Notes: generated from the sequence alone by a model not told the origin. Counted from the stretch's first letter, positions 43,034 to 51,903 are shown. The stretch is 64,000 bases of DNA from Streptomyces sp. JH14 (GCF_029428675.1 NZ_JAJNEL010000001.1:3286001-3350000); one strand, 5' to 3'. Made by a program: numbers and translations.

Positions 43034-45232
43034 TCAGGACAGGGTCTTGTACATCTGCCAGCCGCCGCCGATTCTCACCCGTCCGGCGAAGGTGCCGGCG
43101 CCGGTCCCGTTGTACCGCCACAGCACGCCGGCCGTGTCCCGGGCGACCAGGTCCGCCTTGCCGTCGGCGGTGATGTCGCCGACGGTCGCGAGCGTGTTGT
43201 AGATCTGCCAGCCGCCGCCGACCTTCACCCGGGTCGCGAACGTGCCTTTACCGGTGCCGTTGTACCGCCACAGCACGCCGGCCGTGTCCCGGGCCAGCAG
43301 ATCGCCGAACTTGTCGCCGTTCAGATCCCCGACGCCGATGACCGTGTTGTAGATCTGCCAGCCATTGCCGATCTTCACGCGCGGTGCGAGCTTGCCCGCG
43401 CCGTTGTCGGCGTACAACCACAGCTCGCCGGCCGGCGTGCGGGCCACCAGGTCCGTCCGGCCGTCGCCCGTCAGATCGCCCGGCGACGTGAGCGCGTTGT
43501 AGATGTTCCAGCCGCTGCCGATCGTCAGCCGCGTCCCGCTCGGAGAGAAGGCCTTCCCACAACTGCCGTCGTACCGAGTCAGCACACCTGCGGAGTTCCG
43601 CACGAGCAGGTCGTTGCACCGGTCTCCGGAGAGGTCCCCGATCGGAACGACCATCGACGTTGCCGGCCAGCCGGTCGCCGAGGCGCCCGTACCGAGGCCT
43701 CCCGCGCCCGACCCGGTGCGCACGGTCAGCGTCCCGCCCGAGGTCAGTGCGAGCAGGTCGCCCTTGCCGTCGCCGCTGAAGTCACGCCACTTGGGGAGCG
43801 GCTTCACAGGGGCGGTGGTGGCCGCACGCACCTGGGTGGTGAAGTCACCGGTGGACTGCGCCCACACGGCGACGGGGCGGTTGTCGGCGCCGACAGTGAT
43901 CTGCCCAATGGCGTAGCCGCTGGTGTTGGTGCTCAGCGCCGTCGGGGCCGCGGACCAGACACCGTTCACCCGGGAAGACGTCATCGTCTTCCGGGACGAG
44001 CCGCTCTGGCTCCACACCGCGTGCGCGCTCCCGTCGGAACCAACCGCGAGATCGAACTGGTCCTCCGTCGCGGAGCCCGTGGAAAGGGTCTTCACGGCGG
44101 ACCAGTTGCCGGTCGCCGCGGACCGGGTGGCGGTCAGGGCTCTGAAGCCGGAGCCCTCGGCATAGGCGACCCCAAGCACGGTGACATCGCCCTCGGGGCC
44201 GACGGCGACCTTGCGCCAGCCGCCGGTCGCGAACCCGTTGATCGGCTCCTGGGCTCCCCAGACCAGGCTTCCGGCCGGACGCTGGGCGAACACCTCGGTC
44301 GTCCCGCCGCCCTCCGGGGACTCCAAAGTCGTCCAGACCAGCGTGGAGCGGCCGTCCTGGCCGAGCGTCAGCGTGGGATTGCTCGTGTCAGCGTTCGGGT
44401 CGGAGACGGTGACCGGCTTGGTCCAGCCCGTCCCGTCGTGGGCCCGGTCGGCAACCTTGATCGCATAGCTGCCTGCACCGTACTGCGTGAAGGCCACGGT
44501 CGCCGTGCCCTGGTCCGAGTAGACGAGCTCCGGATCGGAGACGATCTCCATGTCCGCAAGTTCCTCGTCCAGACGGGCCGGCTCCGACCAGGCCTGGCCG
44601 GGCGCCTCACGGACCGAGGAGTACAGCGCGGACGAGCGTTCCGAGTTGCGCCTCCACACCGCAACGAGAGTCCCGGACGGCGAACCAACCAGCTTGCCCC
44701 CCTGGATGTTGTCCGGGTCGGTCACGATGTCGACCGGGGTGGACCAGGTCGTGGCGCCGGCCGCGAGCACGGCCATCCGGAACACAGCACCCGGCTTTTC
44801 CTGGTAGTTCAGGATGTCGTTCGGATACTCCACCCACGCCGCCGTGACGGAACCGTCGGCCGAGACGACGAGCTCCGCGTTGCCGCGCTCATACGCCGTA
44901 GTCGTGAGAACGTGCGGCGCTCCCCACGTGCCGCTGCCGGCCGGGCGCACCGACACGACGAGTTCGCGCTTGCTGTGGTCGCCGGGTATGCGGTTCCAGA
45001 GGGTGACGACGGCTCCGTTCTTGGCCGTCCTGACGTCGAGAACATACTGGATCGCCGTGCCGTCCGTCAGCGCCGCGGACGCCGCCCACGGGTCAAGGCT
45101 TGCGGCGGCACCGGCCGGCGTCGATAGAACCGGGGCGGCGGCCGCCGTCGACGACAGCGGGCCGATACCGGCAAGAAGGGTCGCTGCGGCGACAGCCGCA
45201 ACGGAATGACGTAGAAGAGCGCTACGAGGCAC
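43034..45232 (-). CDS. Secreted BNR-like propeller + FG-GAP repeat protein
   Basis: This 732-residue protein is the close paralog of the + strand gene at 28326. The N-terminal region starts LDPWAASAALTDGTAIQYVL and contains DGSVTAAWVEYPND, DGRSTLVWTTLES and DGSAHAVWSQS; five FG-GAP repeats fill the last 255 residues. The fifth loop reads DITADGKAD, so one Ca-loop Gly is lost. The signal peptide has a Leu/Ala core and cleavage near AAA. GTG 45232 has GGGGAGGA 6 nt upstream; longer in-frame starts lie upstream of this SD and are rejected. It has the conserved operator, -10 and structured leader upstream, and its own terminator. Confidence 0.84.
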   Translation of the reverse strand: MPRSALLRHSVAAVAAATLLAGIGPLSSTAAAAPVLSTPAGAAASLDPWAASAALTDGTAIQYVLDVRTAKNGAVVTLWNRIPGDHSKRELVVSVRPAGSGTWGAPHVLTTTAYERGNAELVVSADGSVTAAWVEYPNDILNYQEKPGAVFRMAVLAAGATTWSTPVDIVTDPDNIQGGKLVGSPSGTLVAVWRRNSERSSALYSSVREAPGQAWSEPARLDEELADMEIVSDPELVYSDQGTATVAFTQYGAGSYAIKVADRAHDGTGWTKPVTVSDPNADTSNPTLTLGQDGRSTLVWTTLESPEGGGTTEVFAQRPAGSLVWGAQEPINGFATGGWRKVAVGPEGDVTVLGVAYAEGSGFRALTATRSAATGNWSAVKTLSTGSATEDQFDLAVGSDGSAHAVWSQSGSSRKTMTSSRVNGVWSAAPTALSTNTSGYAIGQITVGADNRPVAVWAQSTGDFTTQVRAATTAPVKPLPKWRDFSGDGKGDLLALTSGGTLTVRTGSGAGGLGTGASATGWPATSMVVPIGDLSGDRCNDLLVRNSAGVLTRYDGSCGKAFSPSGTRLTIGSGWNIYNALTSPGDLTGDGRTDLVARTPAGELWLYADNGAGKLAPRVKIGNGWQIYNTVIGVGDLNGDKFGDLLARDTAGVLWRYNGTGKGTFATRVKVGGGWQIYNTLATVGDITADGKADLVARDTAGVLWRYNGTGAGTFAGRVRIGGGWQMYKTLS

Positions 45233-45260
45233 TCGGGTCCTCCCCTGATACATCTGAGAG

Positions 45261-45345
45261 GCATGGGAAATCAGCGGCGTCTGCACTCGGCGGAAATGCC
45301 GAGCAGAGTGTGCGAGAAGGCCCCCCAACCACACCGCCCCCATGC
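45261..45345 (-). promoter_or_regulatory. Structured 5' leader of the 43034-45232 gene
   Basis: GCATGGG (45339-45345) pairs perfectly over 7 bp with CCCATGC (45261-45267). An inner 6-bp hairpin CTCGGC/GCCGAG pairs 45298-45303 with 45286-45291 around a 6-nt loop. Compared with the other two leaders, the inner helix sequence differs but pairing is kept. Confidence 0.62.
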
Positions 45346-45355
45346 AAGTGGGCAG

Positions 45356-45406
45356 ACCTTACCAGCGGCCTCATCAGCAACGGAAGGTTTTTCGAACCCG
45401 TTCAAC
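45356..45406 (-). promoter_or_regulatory. Promoter with upstream GAAC-N2-GTTC operator
   Basis: Operator GTTGAACGGGTTCGAAA (45390-45406), 28 nt, then -10 TAAGGT (45356-45361). It is the third copy of the module. Confidence 0.6.
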
Positions 45407-45436
45407 GCGCCGCTCATACGCCCGTTCCATGCACCA

Positions 45437-45473
45437 GGGCCCGTACGCCACCGAGCCGGTGTCGTACGGGCCC
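45437..45473 (-). terminator. Terminator hairpin after the 45494-48559 gene
   Basis: Arms GGGCCCGTACG/CGTACGGGCCC pair perfectly (45437-45447 with 45463-45473), and an inner CACCG/CGGTG stem extends the hairpin. Confidence 0.82.
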
Positions 45474-45493
45474 CGAATCACAAGGCGGGGAAC

Positions 45494-48400
45494 TCAGGAG
45501 AGTCGGGAGTACATCTGCCAGCCGCCGCCGACCTTCATCCGCGTCGCGAAGAGCCCTTTGCCGTCACCGCGGTAGCTCCACAGCACCCCGGACGTGTCCC
45601 GGGCGAGCAGATCGGCCTTGCCGTCACCACTCAGATCACCCACCCCGACCAGGGAGTTGTAGATCTGCCAGCCCCCGCCGACCTTCACCCGGGGCCCCAG
45701 GGTTCCGGCGCCGGTCCCGGGGTAACGCCACAGCACCCCGGCCGTGTCCCGCGCCAGCAGGTCACCCTTGCCGTCACCGTTCAGATCACCGGCCCCGGCG
45801 AGAAGGTAGCCCTTCCAGCCCGTACCGATCTTCACGCGCGACTTGAAGACACCGGCACCCGCACTCTCGTACAGGTAGAGGTAACCGGTCGACGTCTCAC
45901 GAGCCAGCAGATCCGCGCGACCGTCCCCCGTCAGATCACCGGGCGAGGTCAGCACGTCATAGACATTCCAGCCCGCACCGACCTTCGTGTACGCAGTCGA
46001 CGACTTCAGCGCGCCCCCGCAGGAAGGCTTGTACGCCCGCAGCTCACCGCTCGACACCCGCACCAGCACGTCATTGCACCGGTGGTCACCGCTCACATCA
46101 TCGAACGGCACCGCCGACGTCACCGTGTTGGCACCGGTCCAACCCGACCCCGACACCTTCGCATCCACAAGGCCCGTACCCGTACCGCCGCGGAAGTCGG
46201 CCACACCCGCCGACGTGAACGCCAGCAGATCACCGAACCCGTCACTCTTCACGAAGTCGCGCGGCACCGCGCTGCCGCCCGTCACCTGTACCGTCCCCGA
46301 CTTCGTCAGCGCCGCTCCGACACCGTCCGCGGGCTGCGCCGTCAGCGTCCAGGTGTAGGCGCCGTTGGCCACAGGGTGGCCGGCCGATGGCACACCGTAC
46401 CAAGAGGCCTCGATCAGCCCGCGGGTCTCCCCTCCGGAGAGCGTCTCCACCGTGATGCCCGTGGCTTTGTTCTTCAGCGACAGCTTCCATGACCCCGCCG
46501 CCTTCGACAGCCACCACTTCGGGGTCCAGTGAAGGCCCTCTTGTTCCACATTCCTGGTGGTCGGCACCGACGAGTCGATCTGGGCGAGGGGGGCCGAACC
46601 GATCCCGGTCGGCGCGAGATGCACCTTCTGATCCTTACCGGCATATGCCACGAGGTCACTGTGCGGGTCGGCCGTCCAACCGACCCCAGGAACGGATGAG
46701 TTGGCCGTTCCCATCACCAGGTCGGCGGGAGACGCGCCGGTGAGGTCCGTGACAACAACCCGGTCGTCGGCGTCCAGTCGGGAGACGAAACCGTCGCCGA
46801 GCCGGCCGGGAGTGGCGCCGACGCCGATCGTCCTGGCCTTTCCGTCGGCGAGATCGACGACTCCGGCGGCGCTCGGCGATGCACCGCACTCCCAGTAGAG
46901 GTACCGCGCGGAAGCCTGCAGGGCAGGAGCTGCGCAGGATGCCCCGGTGGTGAGCGTGCGGGTGACCGTGCCCTTCGCTACGTCGGTGGCGGTCAGCTTG
47001 CCCGCCGTGGACAGCTGCCAAAGCGTGTTGCCCCAGAGGGCGGAGGCCCCGGCGGGCGCTGTGCGCACCACCTCGAGGGAGTCCAGATCGCGTACTTCGG
47101 TGCGTGCCGCGGTACCGTCCCCCGTCCCGTAGGCGATGTAGTGGCCGGACACGCCGTAGACCCTCGGCGCTGCGGCGCCCACGGTCACGTGACTTCCTGG
47201 GGCGGGATCGTCCTTGTCGACCACGTGGATCCGGTATCCGTTGTCCTCGAGCGTCGTGTATACGGCGGAGCCGTCAGCTGCCGGGTACAGCTCCGGGCAG
47301 CTCTGCGCCTCCTTGCATACCGTGCGGTACCAGTCGGATGCCCCGAGATATGTGCTGCCGCTCACCGTCGGTGTGCCCGTCAGGGCCGGCTGCCGCTCGA
47401 AGAAGCCGATGCCCGTGCCCGCCGGGTCCGTCTCGTACGTGACGAGCCGGTTCCCGGCCAGGGCGAGCCTGGCGCTCCGGGACGGCTGCCACGGCACGGT
47501 CAGGACTTCGCTGCGCAGGGGTGCGCCGTCCGGGCCCACGGTGAAACGGTGTACGGCGTAGTCACCCGAGGGGCCACGGCCCAGGACGAGCAGACTGCCG
47601 TCCGGGCCCGGCAGCGCGCGATCCGCGTATGCGAAGGCGAGCAAGTTGGTGGCCTTGCCGTCGGGGGCTCTGGCGGTGAGCACACCGTTCCCGTCATTCA
47701 TCGAGACCACTTGATCGCCGAGCAGGAACGTCGTCACCCCCGCACTCGCGTTGACCGAATTGACGATCGGCACGCTTCGAGGGACTGCCTGCAGATCGGC
47801 GCGGGAGAGCACCTTGACGCTCTTGGACGCGAGTTCGTACCAGGACACGGAGTCCTTGGTGATCTGGATGTTCTTCGGACGGCCGGTGAACGGCAGTTCG
47901 GTGGACGTGGCTTCGTCCAGGTCGACGAGCCCGTAGTGATGGACTTCTCCGGCCACGTACCCGACGACCGTGCTGGAAGGGTCCCCGATCCCGTATGTGG
48001 GTGTGAAGGAAGCGGTGCAGACGGCGCCGGACGGCAGCCCGAGCACCTTGCGCTCGGTGAGAACCGGGCCGTCGAAGCGGAAGAGGTGGCACTCCCCTGC
48101 CGCTTCTCCAGTCGTCGCGACGGCCACAACCGTCTCACCATGAGCCGTCAGATACTTGAATCCCGGGGGCAGTTGTACAGTCCGGGTGGCACCGTCCGGC
48201 GCATCGACCACATTGATCGTGTCGGCGGTGACGGGATAGGCGATCACGTCCGACATGGTGTTGACGGGCATGAAGGTAATGCCTTGCAGGCGCAGTTCGG
48301 ACGTCGCACCGCTCGCGTAGTCCGTCCACTGATAGCCGCCGTCGGCCCTCCGGTACGCGAAGCCGGTGCGTCCCGCAACCACGGGATAGCCGGGGCTGAT

Positions 48401-48559
48401 CGTTCTCGTGGCTGCCTCGAGTACCGCCTCGGGCGCCGGAACTGCGGCGCCCGCCGGGCCGCCCAGCGGCCCCAGGATCCCGACAAGAGCAGCTGCGACA
48501 CCCACTGCAGTAGCGACGTTTCGGATCGTACGAGGGCGTGCCAGGACATGACGGCCCAC
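45494..48559 (-). CDS. Secreted TolB-like propeller + FlgD-like Ig + FG-GAP protein
   Basis: This 1021-residue protein has a signal peptide (RPRTIRN, hydrophobic core, cleavage near AGA at about 37). The N-terminal propeller region spans about 40-680 with GASCAAPALQASARYLYWEC. The FlgD-like Ig is at about 690-760 (SWKLSLKNKATGITVETLSG). C-terminal FG-GAP repeats follow; the blade reading DVSGDRCND in paralogs is DVSGDHRCND here, a one-residue insertion in the Ca loop. GTG 48559 has GGGGGG 7 nt upstream; TTG 48574 is an alternative. Upstream there is no GAAC-N2-GTTC operator. A TAGCCT -10 candidate and a different paired leader (GTGCGTGG/CCACGCAC) are seen at 48646-48710. Confidence 0.82.
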   Translation of the reverse strand: MGRHVLARPRTIRNVATAVGVAAALVGILGPLGGPAGAAVPAPEAVLEAATRTISPGYPVVAGRTGFAYRRADGGYQWTDYASGATSELRLQGITFMPVNTMSDVIAYPVTADTINVVDAPDGATRTVQLPPGFKYLTAHGETVVAVATTGEAAGECHLFRFDGPVLTERKVLGLPSGAVCTASFTPTYGIGDPSSTVVGYVAGEVHHYGLVDLDEATSTELPFTGRPKNIQITKDSVSWYELASKSVKVLSRADLQAVPRSVPIVNSVNASAGVTTFLLGDQVVSMNDGNGVLTARAPDGKATNLLAFAYADRALPGPDGSLLVLGRGPSGDYAVHRFTVGPDGAPLRSEVLTVPWQPSRSARLALAGNRLVTYETDPAGTGIGFFERQPALTGTPTVSGSTYLGASDWYRTVCKEAQSCPELYPAADGSAVYTTLEDNGYRIHVVDKDDPAPGSHVTVGAAAPRVYGVSGHYIAYGTGDGTAARTEVRDLDSLEVVRTAPAGASALWGNTLWQLSTAGKLTATDVAKGTVTRTLTTGASCAAPALQASARYLYWECGASPSAAGVVDLADGKARTIGVGATPGRLGDGFVSRLDADDRVVVTDLTGASPADLVMGTANSSVPGVGWTADPHSDLVAYAGKDQKVHLAPTGIGSAPLAQIDSSVPTTRNVEQEGLHWTPKWWLSKAAGSWKLSLKNKATGITVETLSGGETRGLIEASWYGVPSAGHPVANGAYTWTLTAQPADGVGAALTKSGTVQVTGGSAVPRDFVKSDGFGDLLAFTSAGVADFRGGTGTGLVDAKVSGSGWTGANTVTSAVPFDDVSGDHRCNDVLVRVSSGELRAYKPSCGGALKSSTAYTKVGAGWNVYDVLTSPGDLTGDGRADLLARETSTGYLYLYESAGAGVFKSRVKIGTGWKGYLLAGAGDLNGDGKGDLLARDTAGVLWRYPGTGAGTLGPRVKVGGGWQIYNSLVGVGDLSGDGKADLLARDTSGVLWSYRGDGKGLFATRMKVGGGWQMYSRLS

Positions 48560-48762
48560 AGAGGGACCCCCCAAATCTGCGGAGGCCGGAAGGCGCCATG
48601 GCGCGTTCCGGGCAGCGAAGAGGTGTGGGGCCCTCTGGTGGTCCCGTGCGTGGACACGGGAAACAAGAAAGTACGTGTGGAGGTACGTGTGTCAGAACCA
48701 CGCACATAGGAAGCGGAGGCTATCAGCGGATGCACGCGTTGGCATGGCCTGATCACAAAATG

Positions 48763-48807
48763 CCGAAAGGCCCTGCCTGATGCGGTGCATCGGGCAGGGC
48801 CTTTCGG
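48763..48807 (-). terminator. Strong Rho-independent terminator of DEAD-box helicase gene
   Basis: A 21-bp stem with one wobble pairs 48763-48783 with 48787-48807 around a 3-nt loop. On the minus strand it is followed closely by TTTT. It starts 19 nt after the helicase stop. Confidence 0.92.
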
Positions 48808-48826
48808 CCTGACGGATCAGCTATGT

Positions 48827-51088
48827 TCAGCCGTTGCGCTTCCAGCGCGGCTTGTCGTCGCGGCGGCCGAAGGAACCGGTGTTGGTGCCGGTGCCCGTGC
48901 CACCACGGTGGTCGTCGCGGCGGCCGGTCGGGCGGTCGCTGCCGCCGGAGCGGAAGCCGCCCGACGGGCGGTCGTCACGACGGTCGCGGTTGAACGGACG
49001 GTCGCTGCCACCGGAGCGGAAGCCACCGGACGGGCGGTCGTCACGACGGTCGCGGTTGAACGACGGACGGTCGTCACGGTCGCGGTTGAACGACGGGCGG
49101 TCGTTGTCACGACGGAAACCACCCGACGGACGGTCGTCACGACGCTGGAAACCACCACGGTCGCCACCGCGGTCGTCACGACGGTCCCGGTTGAACGACG
49201 GACGGTCGTTGTCACGACGGAAACCACCCGACGGACGGTCGTCACGACGCTGGAAACCACCACGGTCGCCGCCACGGTCGTCACGACGGTCCCGGTTGAA
49301 CGACGGACGGTCGTCACGGTCGCGGTTGAACGACGGACGGTCGTTGTCACGACGGAAACCACCCGACGGACGGTCGTCACGACGCTGGAAACCACCACGG
49401 TCGCCACCACGGTCACCGCCGCGGTATCCACCACGGTCGTCCCGGCGGTCGCCACCGCGGTTGTCGCGGCGGTCGAAGTTGCCCCGGTCGTCGCGACGGT
49501 CGTCACGCGCGGCCGGCTGCTCCGGCACGGAGACGACGGCCTCGATCGCGGCCTCCGCCTCAGCGGCGGCCTCGGCCACTGCCGCCTCGGGGTCGTCGCC
49601 CCGCTCGCGTGCGGCACGGGCAACCAGACGGTCTGCCTCCTCGCGGAGTTCACCGGCGCGGCGCTGGACGCGCTCCAGCTGCTTCGTCAAGTCGGCGACC
49701 TCGCGCTCCGCCTGCTTGGCGGCGTTGTTCGCGGAGTCGGCCTGGACCTCGGTCAGCGAACGGGCGCCAGTGATCTCGGCGACCTCCGGGTCGAACGCTC
49801 CCGCGCCGCCGACGATGTGGCGCGAGGCGTCGACGCCCGCGTCCTCCATCAGGCGGAAGATCTGGCGGCGCTGGTGCGGCAGCGCCAGCGAGACGACGAC
49901 ACCGGACTTGCCGGCGCGGGCGGTACGGCCCGAGCGGTGCAGGTAGTCCTTGTGGTCACCGGCCGGGTCCACGTTCAGCACCAGGTCGATGCCGTCGACG
50001 TGGATACCGCGGGCGGCGACGTCGGTCGCGACGAGCGCGTTGACGTAACCGTCCTTGAAGTCGGCGAGCACGCGGGTACGGGCACCCTGCGTCATGCCGC
50101 CGTGCAGCGCGTCCGCCTTGACCCCCGCCTCGACGAGCTGCTCGGCGATGCGGTCGGCACCCAGCTGGGTACGGACGAAGATGATGGTGCGGCCCTTGCG
50201 GGCGGCGATGGCGGAGGTGACCGGCGCCTTGTCCTTCGGCTTCACGACGAGGACGTGGTGCGTCATGGTCGTGACGTTGCCCTGGGCGCTGTCGACCTCG
50301 TGGCTCACCGGGTTGTTCAGGTAACGCTTGACCAGCGTGCCGATCTCGTTCTCCATCGTGGCGGAGAAGAGCATGCGCTGACCGCCGACCGGAACCTGGT
50401 CGAGCAGCTCGGTGACCTCGGGCAGGAAGCCCAGGTCGGACATCTGGTCGGCCTCATCGAGCACGGCGACCTGGACGTTCTCCAGGGAGCAGGCGCCCCG
50501 GTTGATGATGTCGCGCAGCCGGCCCGGGGTGGCGACGAGGACGTCGACACCGCGCTCCAGCGCGTAGATCTGGTTGCCCATCGACGTACCGCCGCAGACG
50601 ACCTTCATCTTCAGGCCGAGCACGTCGCCGTACGGCTGAAGCGCGTCCGCGACCTGCATCGCGAGCTCACGGGTCGGGGTGAGGATGACGGCGCGGGGCT
50701 TCTTCTTCTCGGTGTGGCCGCCGGCCAGCGTGGCCAGGGTCGGCAGACCGAAGGAGAGCGTCTTGCCGGAGCCGGTACGGCCGCGGCCCAGGATGTCCTT
50801 GCCGGCCAGGGCGTCCGGAATGGTCGCGGCCTGGATCGGGAAGGGCTCGGTCACGCCGTTCTGCGCGAGCTTGCGGACGATGCCCTCGGGCAGGCCCAGG
50901 TCCGCGAAGGTGACGGTCGGCTCGGCGTCCGCGTCGTCGGCGGGGGTGATGTCGGTGGTGGCCTCGGCGGAGTCGACGATCTCGGTCGACTCGGACACCT
51001 CGGCGGCCTCGGCCACTACGGCCTCGGCGTCGGTGACAATCTCGTCGTTCTCGGGCATGACGGTGTTGTCAGAGCTGAAATTGGACAT
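48827..51088 (-). CDS. DEAD-box RNA helicase with Arg/Asp/Gly-rich tail
   Basis: This 753-residue protein has an acidic N-terminus (about 10-58) and a complete helicase core (about 60-430): Q motif PFPIQ, GRTGSGKT, PTRELAMQ, DEAD, SAT, ATDVAARG and HRSGRTARAG. A coiled-coil stretch (about 480-530) follows, then a low-complexity tail of about 200 residues with repeats such as GGFQRRDDRPSGGFRRDNDR and PSFNRDRDDR. Such tails bind RNA and aid cold adaptation, ribosome or decay functions, as in CsdA/DeaD-type helicases. ATG 51088 lacks a close SD (GGAAGG is 13 nt away). ATG 51058 is an alternative start. The long A+T-richer upstream region suggests a long leader. Confidence 0.92.
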   Translation of the reverse strand: MSNFSSDNTVMPENDEIVTDAEAVVAEAAEVSESTEIVDSAEATTDITPADDADAEPTVTFADLGLPEGIVRKLAQNGVTEPFPIQAATIPDALAGKDILGRGRTGSGKTLSFGLPTLATLAGGHTEKKKPRAVILTPTRELAMQVADALQPYGDVLGLKMKVVCGGTSMGNQIYALERGVDVLVATPGRLRDIINRGACSLENVQVAVLDEADQMSDLGFLPEVTELLDQVPVGGQRMLFSATMENEIGTLVKRYLNNPVSHEVDSAQGNVTTMTHHVLVVKPKDKAPVTSAIAARKGRTIIFVRTQLGADRIAEQLVEAGVKADALHGGMTQGARTRVLADFKDGYVNALVATDVAARGIHVDGIDLVLNVDPAGDHKDYLHRSGRTARAGKSGVVVSLALPHQRRQIFRLMEDAGVDASRHIVGGAGAFDPEVAEITGARSLTEVQADSANNAAKQAEREVADLTKQLERVQRRAGELREEADRLVARAARERGDDPEAAVAEAAAEAEAAIEAVVSVPEQPAARDDRRDDRGNFDRRDNRGGDRRDDRGGYRGGDRGGDRGGFQRRDDRPSGGFRRDNDRPSFNRDRDDRPSFNRDRRDDRGGDRGGFQRRDDRPSGGFRRDNDRPSFNRDRRDDRGGDRGGFQRRDDRPSGGFRRDNDRPSFNRDRDDRPSFNRDRRDDRPSGGFRSGGSDRPFNRDRRDDRPSGGFRSGGSDRPTGRRDDHRGGTGTGTNTGSFGRRDDKPRWKRNG
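48950..49450 (-). repeat. Tandem in-gene repeats encoding Arg/Asp-rich helicase tail
   Basis: A block beginning TCGTTGTCACGACGGAAACC on the + strand recurs at 49101, 49206 and 49341, with shorter variants between. It encodes three copies of a segment of about 27 residues (GGFQRRDDRPSGGFRRDNDR, then PSFNRDR). Near-identity at the DNA level indicates recent repeat expansion. Confidence 0.85.
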
Positions 51089-51309
51089 GCGAAATGCGAA
51101 ACCTTCCGGAGTCTCGGCACGCGCCCATAACTCCGTGATTCGCAATTTCGACCGCCTCAATGCGGTCCAGCCACGGCAAGGGAGAGTACGCGCCACACGG
51201 CGCTCTTCTGTGTCGGCGCCGGGCAATGGGATCAAACGATCTACTACCATACGCACTCTCACCCACATTGCGCAAACCGCACTCTCCCGACCGCGCCCCG
51301 AGGCCGGCT

Positions 51310-51903
51310 CTACACCGGCCCCACCTGCGGTGATACCTCGGGAGTCCGCCTGGTTTCCAGTCGGCCCGGCGCACCCATCGCGCTGTTGCGGAGCTGCGCG
51401 GCCGGTGAATCGGACGGCCCCGGCGGCTGATCCGAGGGGGCGGGCGAGTTCGGCGCCTCCGGCGTGGCCGGCCCGGACGGCTCGGAGGGTCCCGACGGCT
51501 CCGACGACGGCCCCGCCGACTGCTGCGGCCCGCCGGACCCCGCTTCCGAGGGCATCGGCAGGTGCCCGCCCCGTGTCGGTGCCGGATCACCGGACCCGGC
51601 GCTCGCCGGCCCGCCGCCGGGGCCGGCCGATTTGCCCGCAGAGGCGCTCGGGTCCGGCGATCCGGTGGTCTCCCGGTCGAAGTGCGGCTCGGCGCCACTG
51701 CCACGGCCGGTACGGGCCCACCCCGCGCCGCCCGTGGTGGAACCGTCCGGCTCGGCCGCCGCCCCCTCGGGCCGGGCCGACCGCGACGGGACCGGTTTCC
51801 CGCCGTCGTCGCTGATGCTCATGCAGCCGGTGGACGCGGCGATCGTCACTGCGGTGACGGCTGCCCATCGAACGGGCACGGACAAGGCGGACATCTGGCG
51901 CAC
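51310..51903 (-). CDS. Putative lipoprotein with Pro/Ser/Gly-rich low-complexity body
   Basis: This 197-residue protein has an N-terminal hydrophobic segment ending in a lipobox-like ASTGC (Cys about residue 27). The rest is almost entirely disordered: runs of PSEPSGPSEPSG, SAGPGGGP and similar. No enzyme domain is visible. GTG 51903 is preferred because GGAGGTG lies 7 nt upstream; ATG 51894 is an alternative. Function is unknown; a cell-surface spacer or anchor is only a guess. Confidence 0.65.
   Translation of the reverse strand: MRQMSALSVPVRWAAVTAVTIAASTGCMSISDDGGKPVPSRSARPEGAAAEPDGSTTGGAGWARTGRGSGAEPHFDRETTGSPDPSASAGKSAGPGGGPASAGSGDPAPTRGGHLPMPSEAGSGGPQQSAGPSSEPSGPSEPSGPATPEAPNSPAPSDQPPGPSDSPAAQLRNSAMGAPGRLETRRTPEVSPQVGPV

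Noticed and set aside
36264..48559. Periodic repeats mistaken for a CRISPR-like array
   Set aside because: The periodicity matches FG-GAP coding units of about 150-180 nt in frame, with no short direct repeats and spacers and no cas genes.
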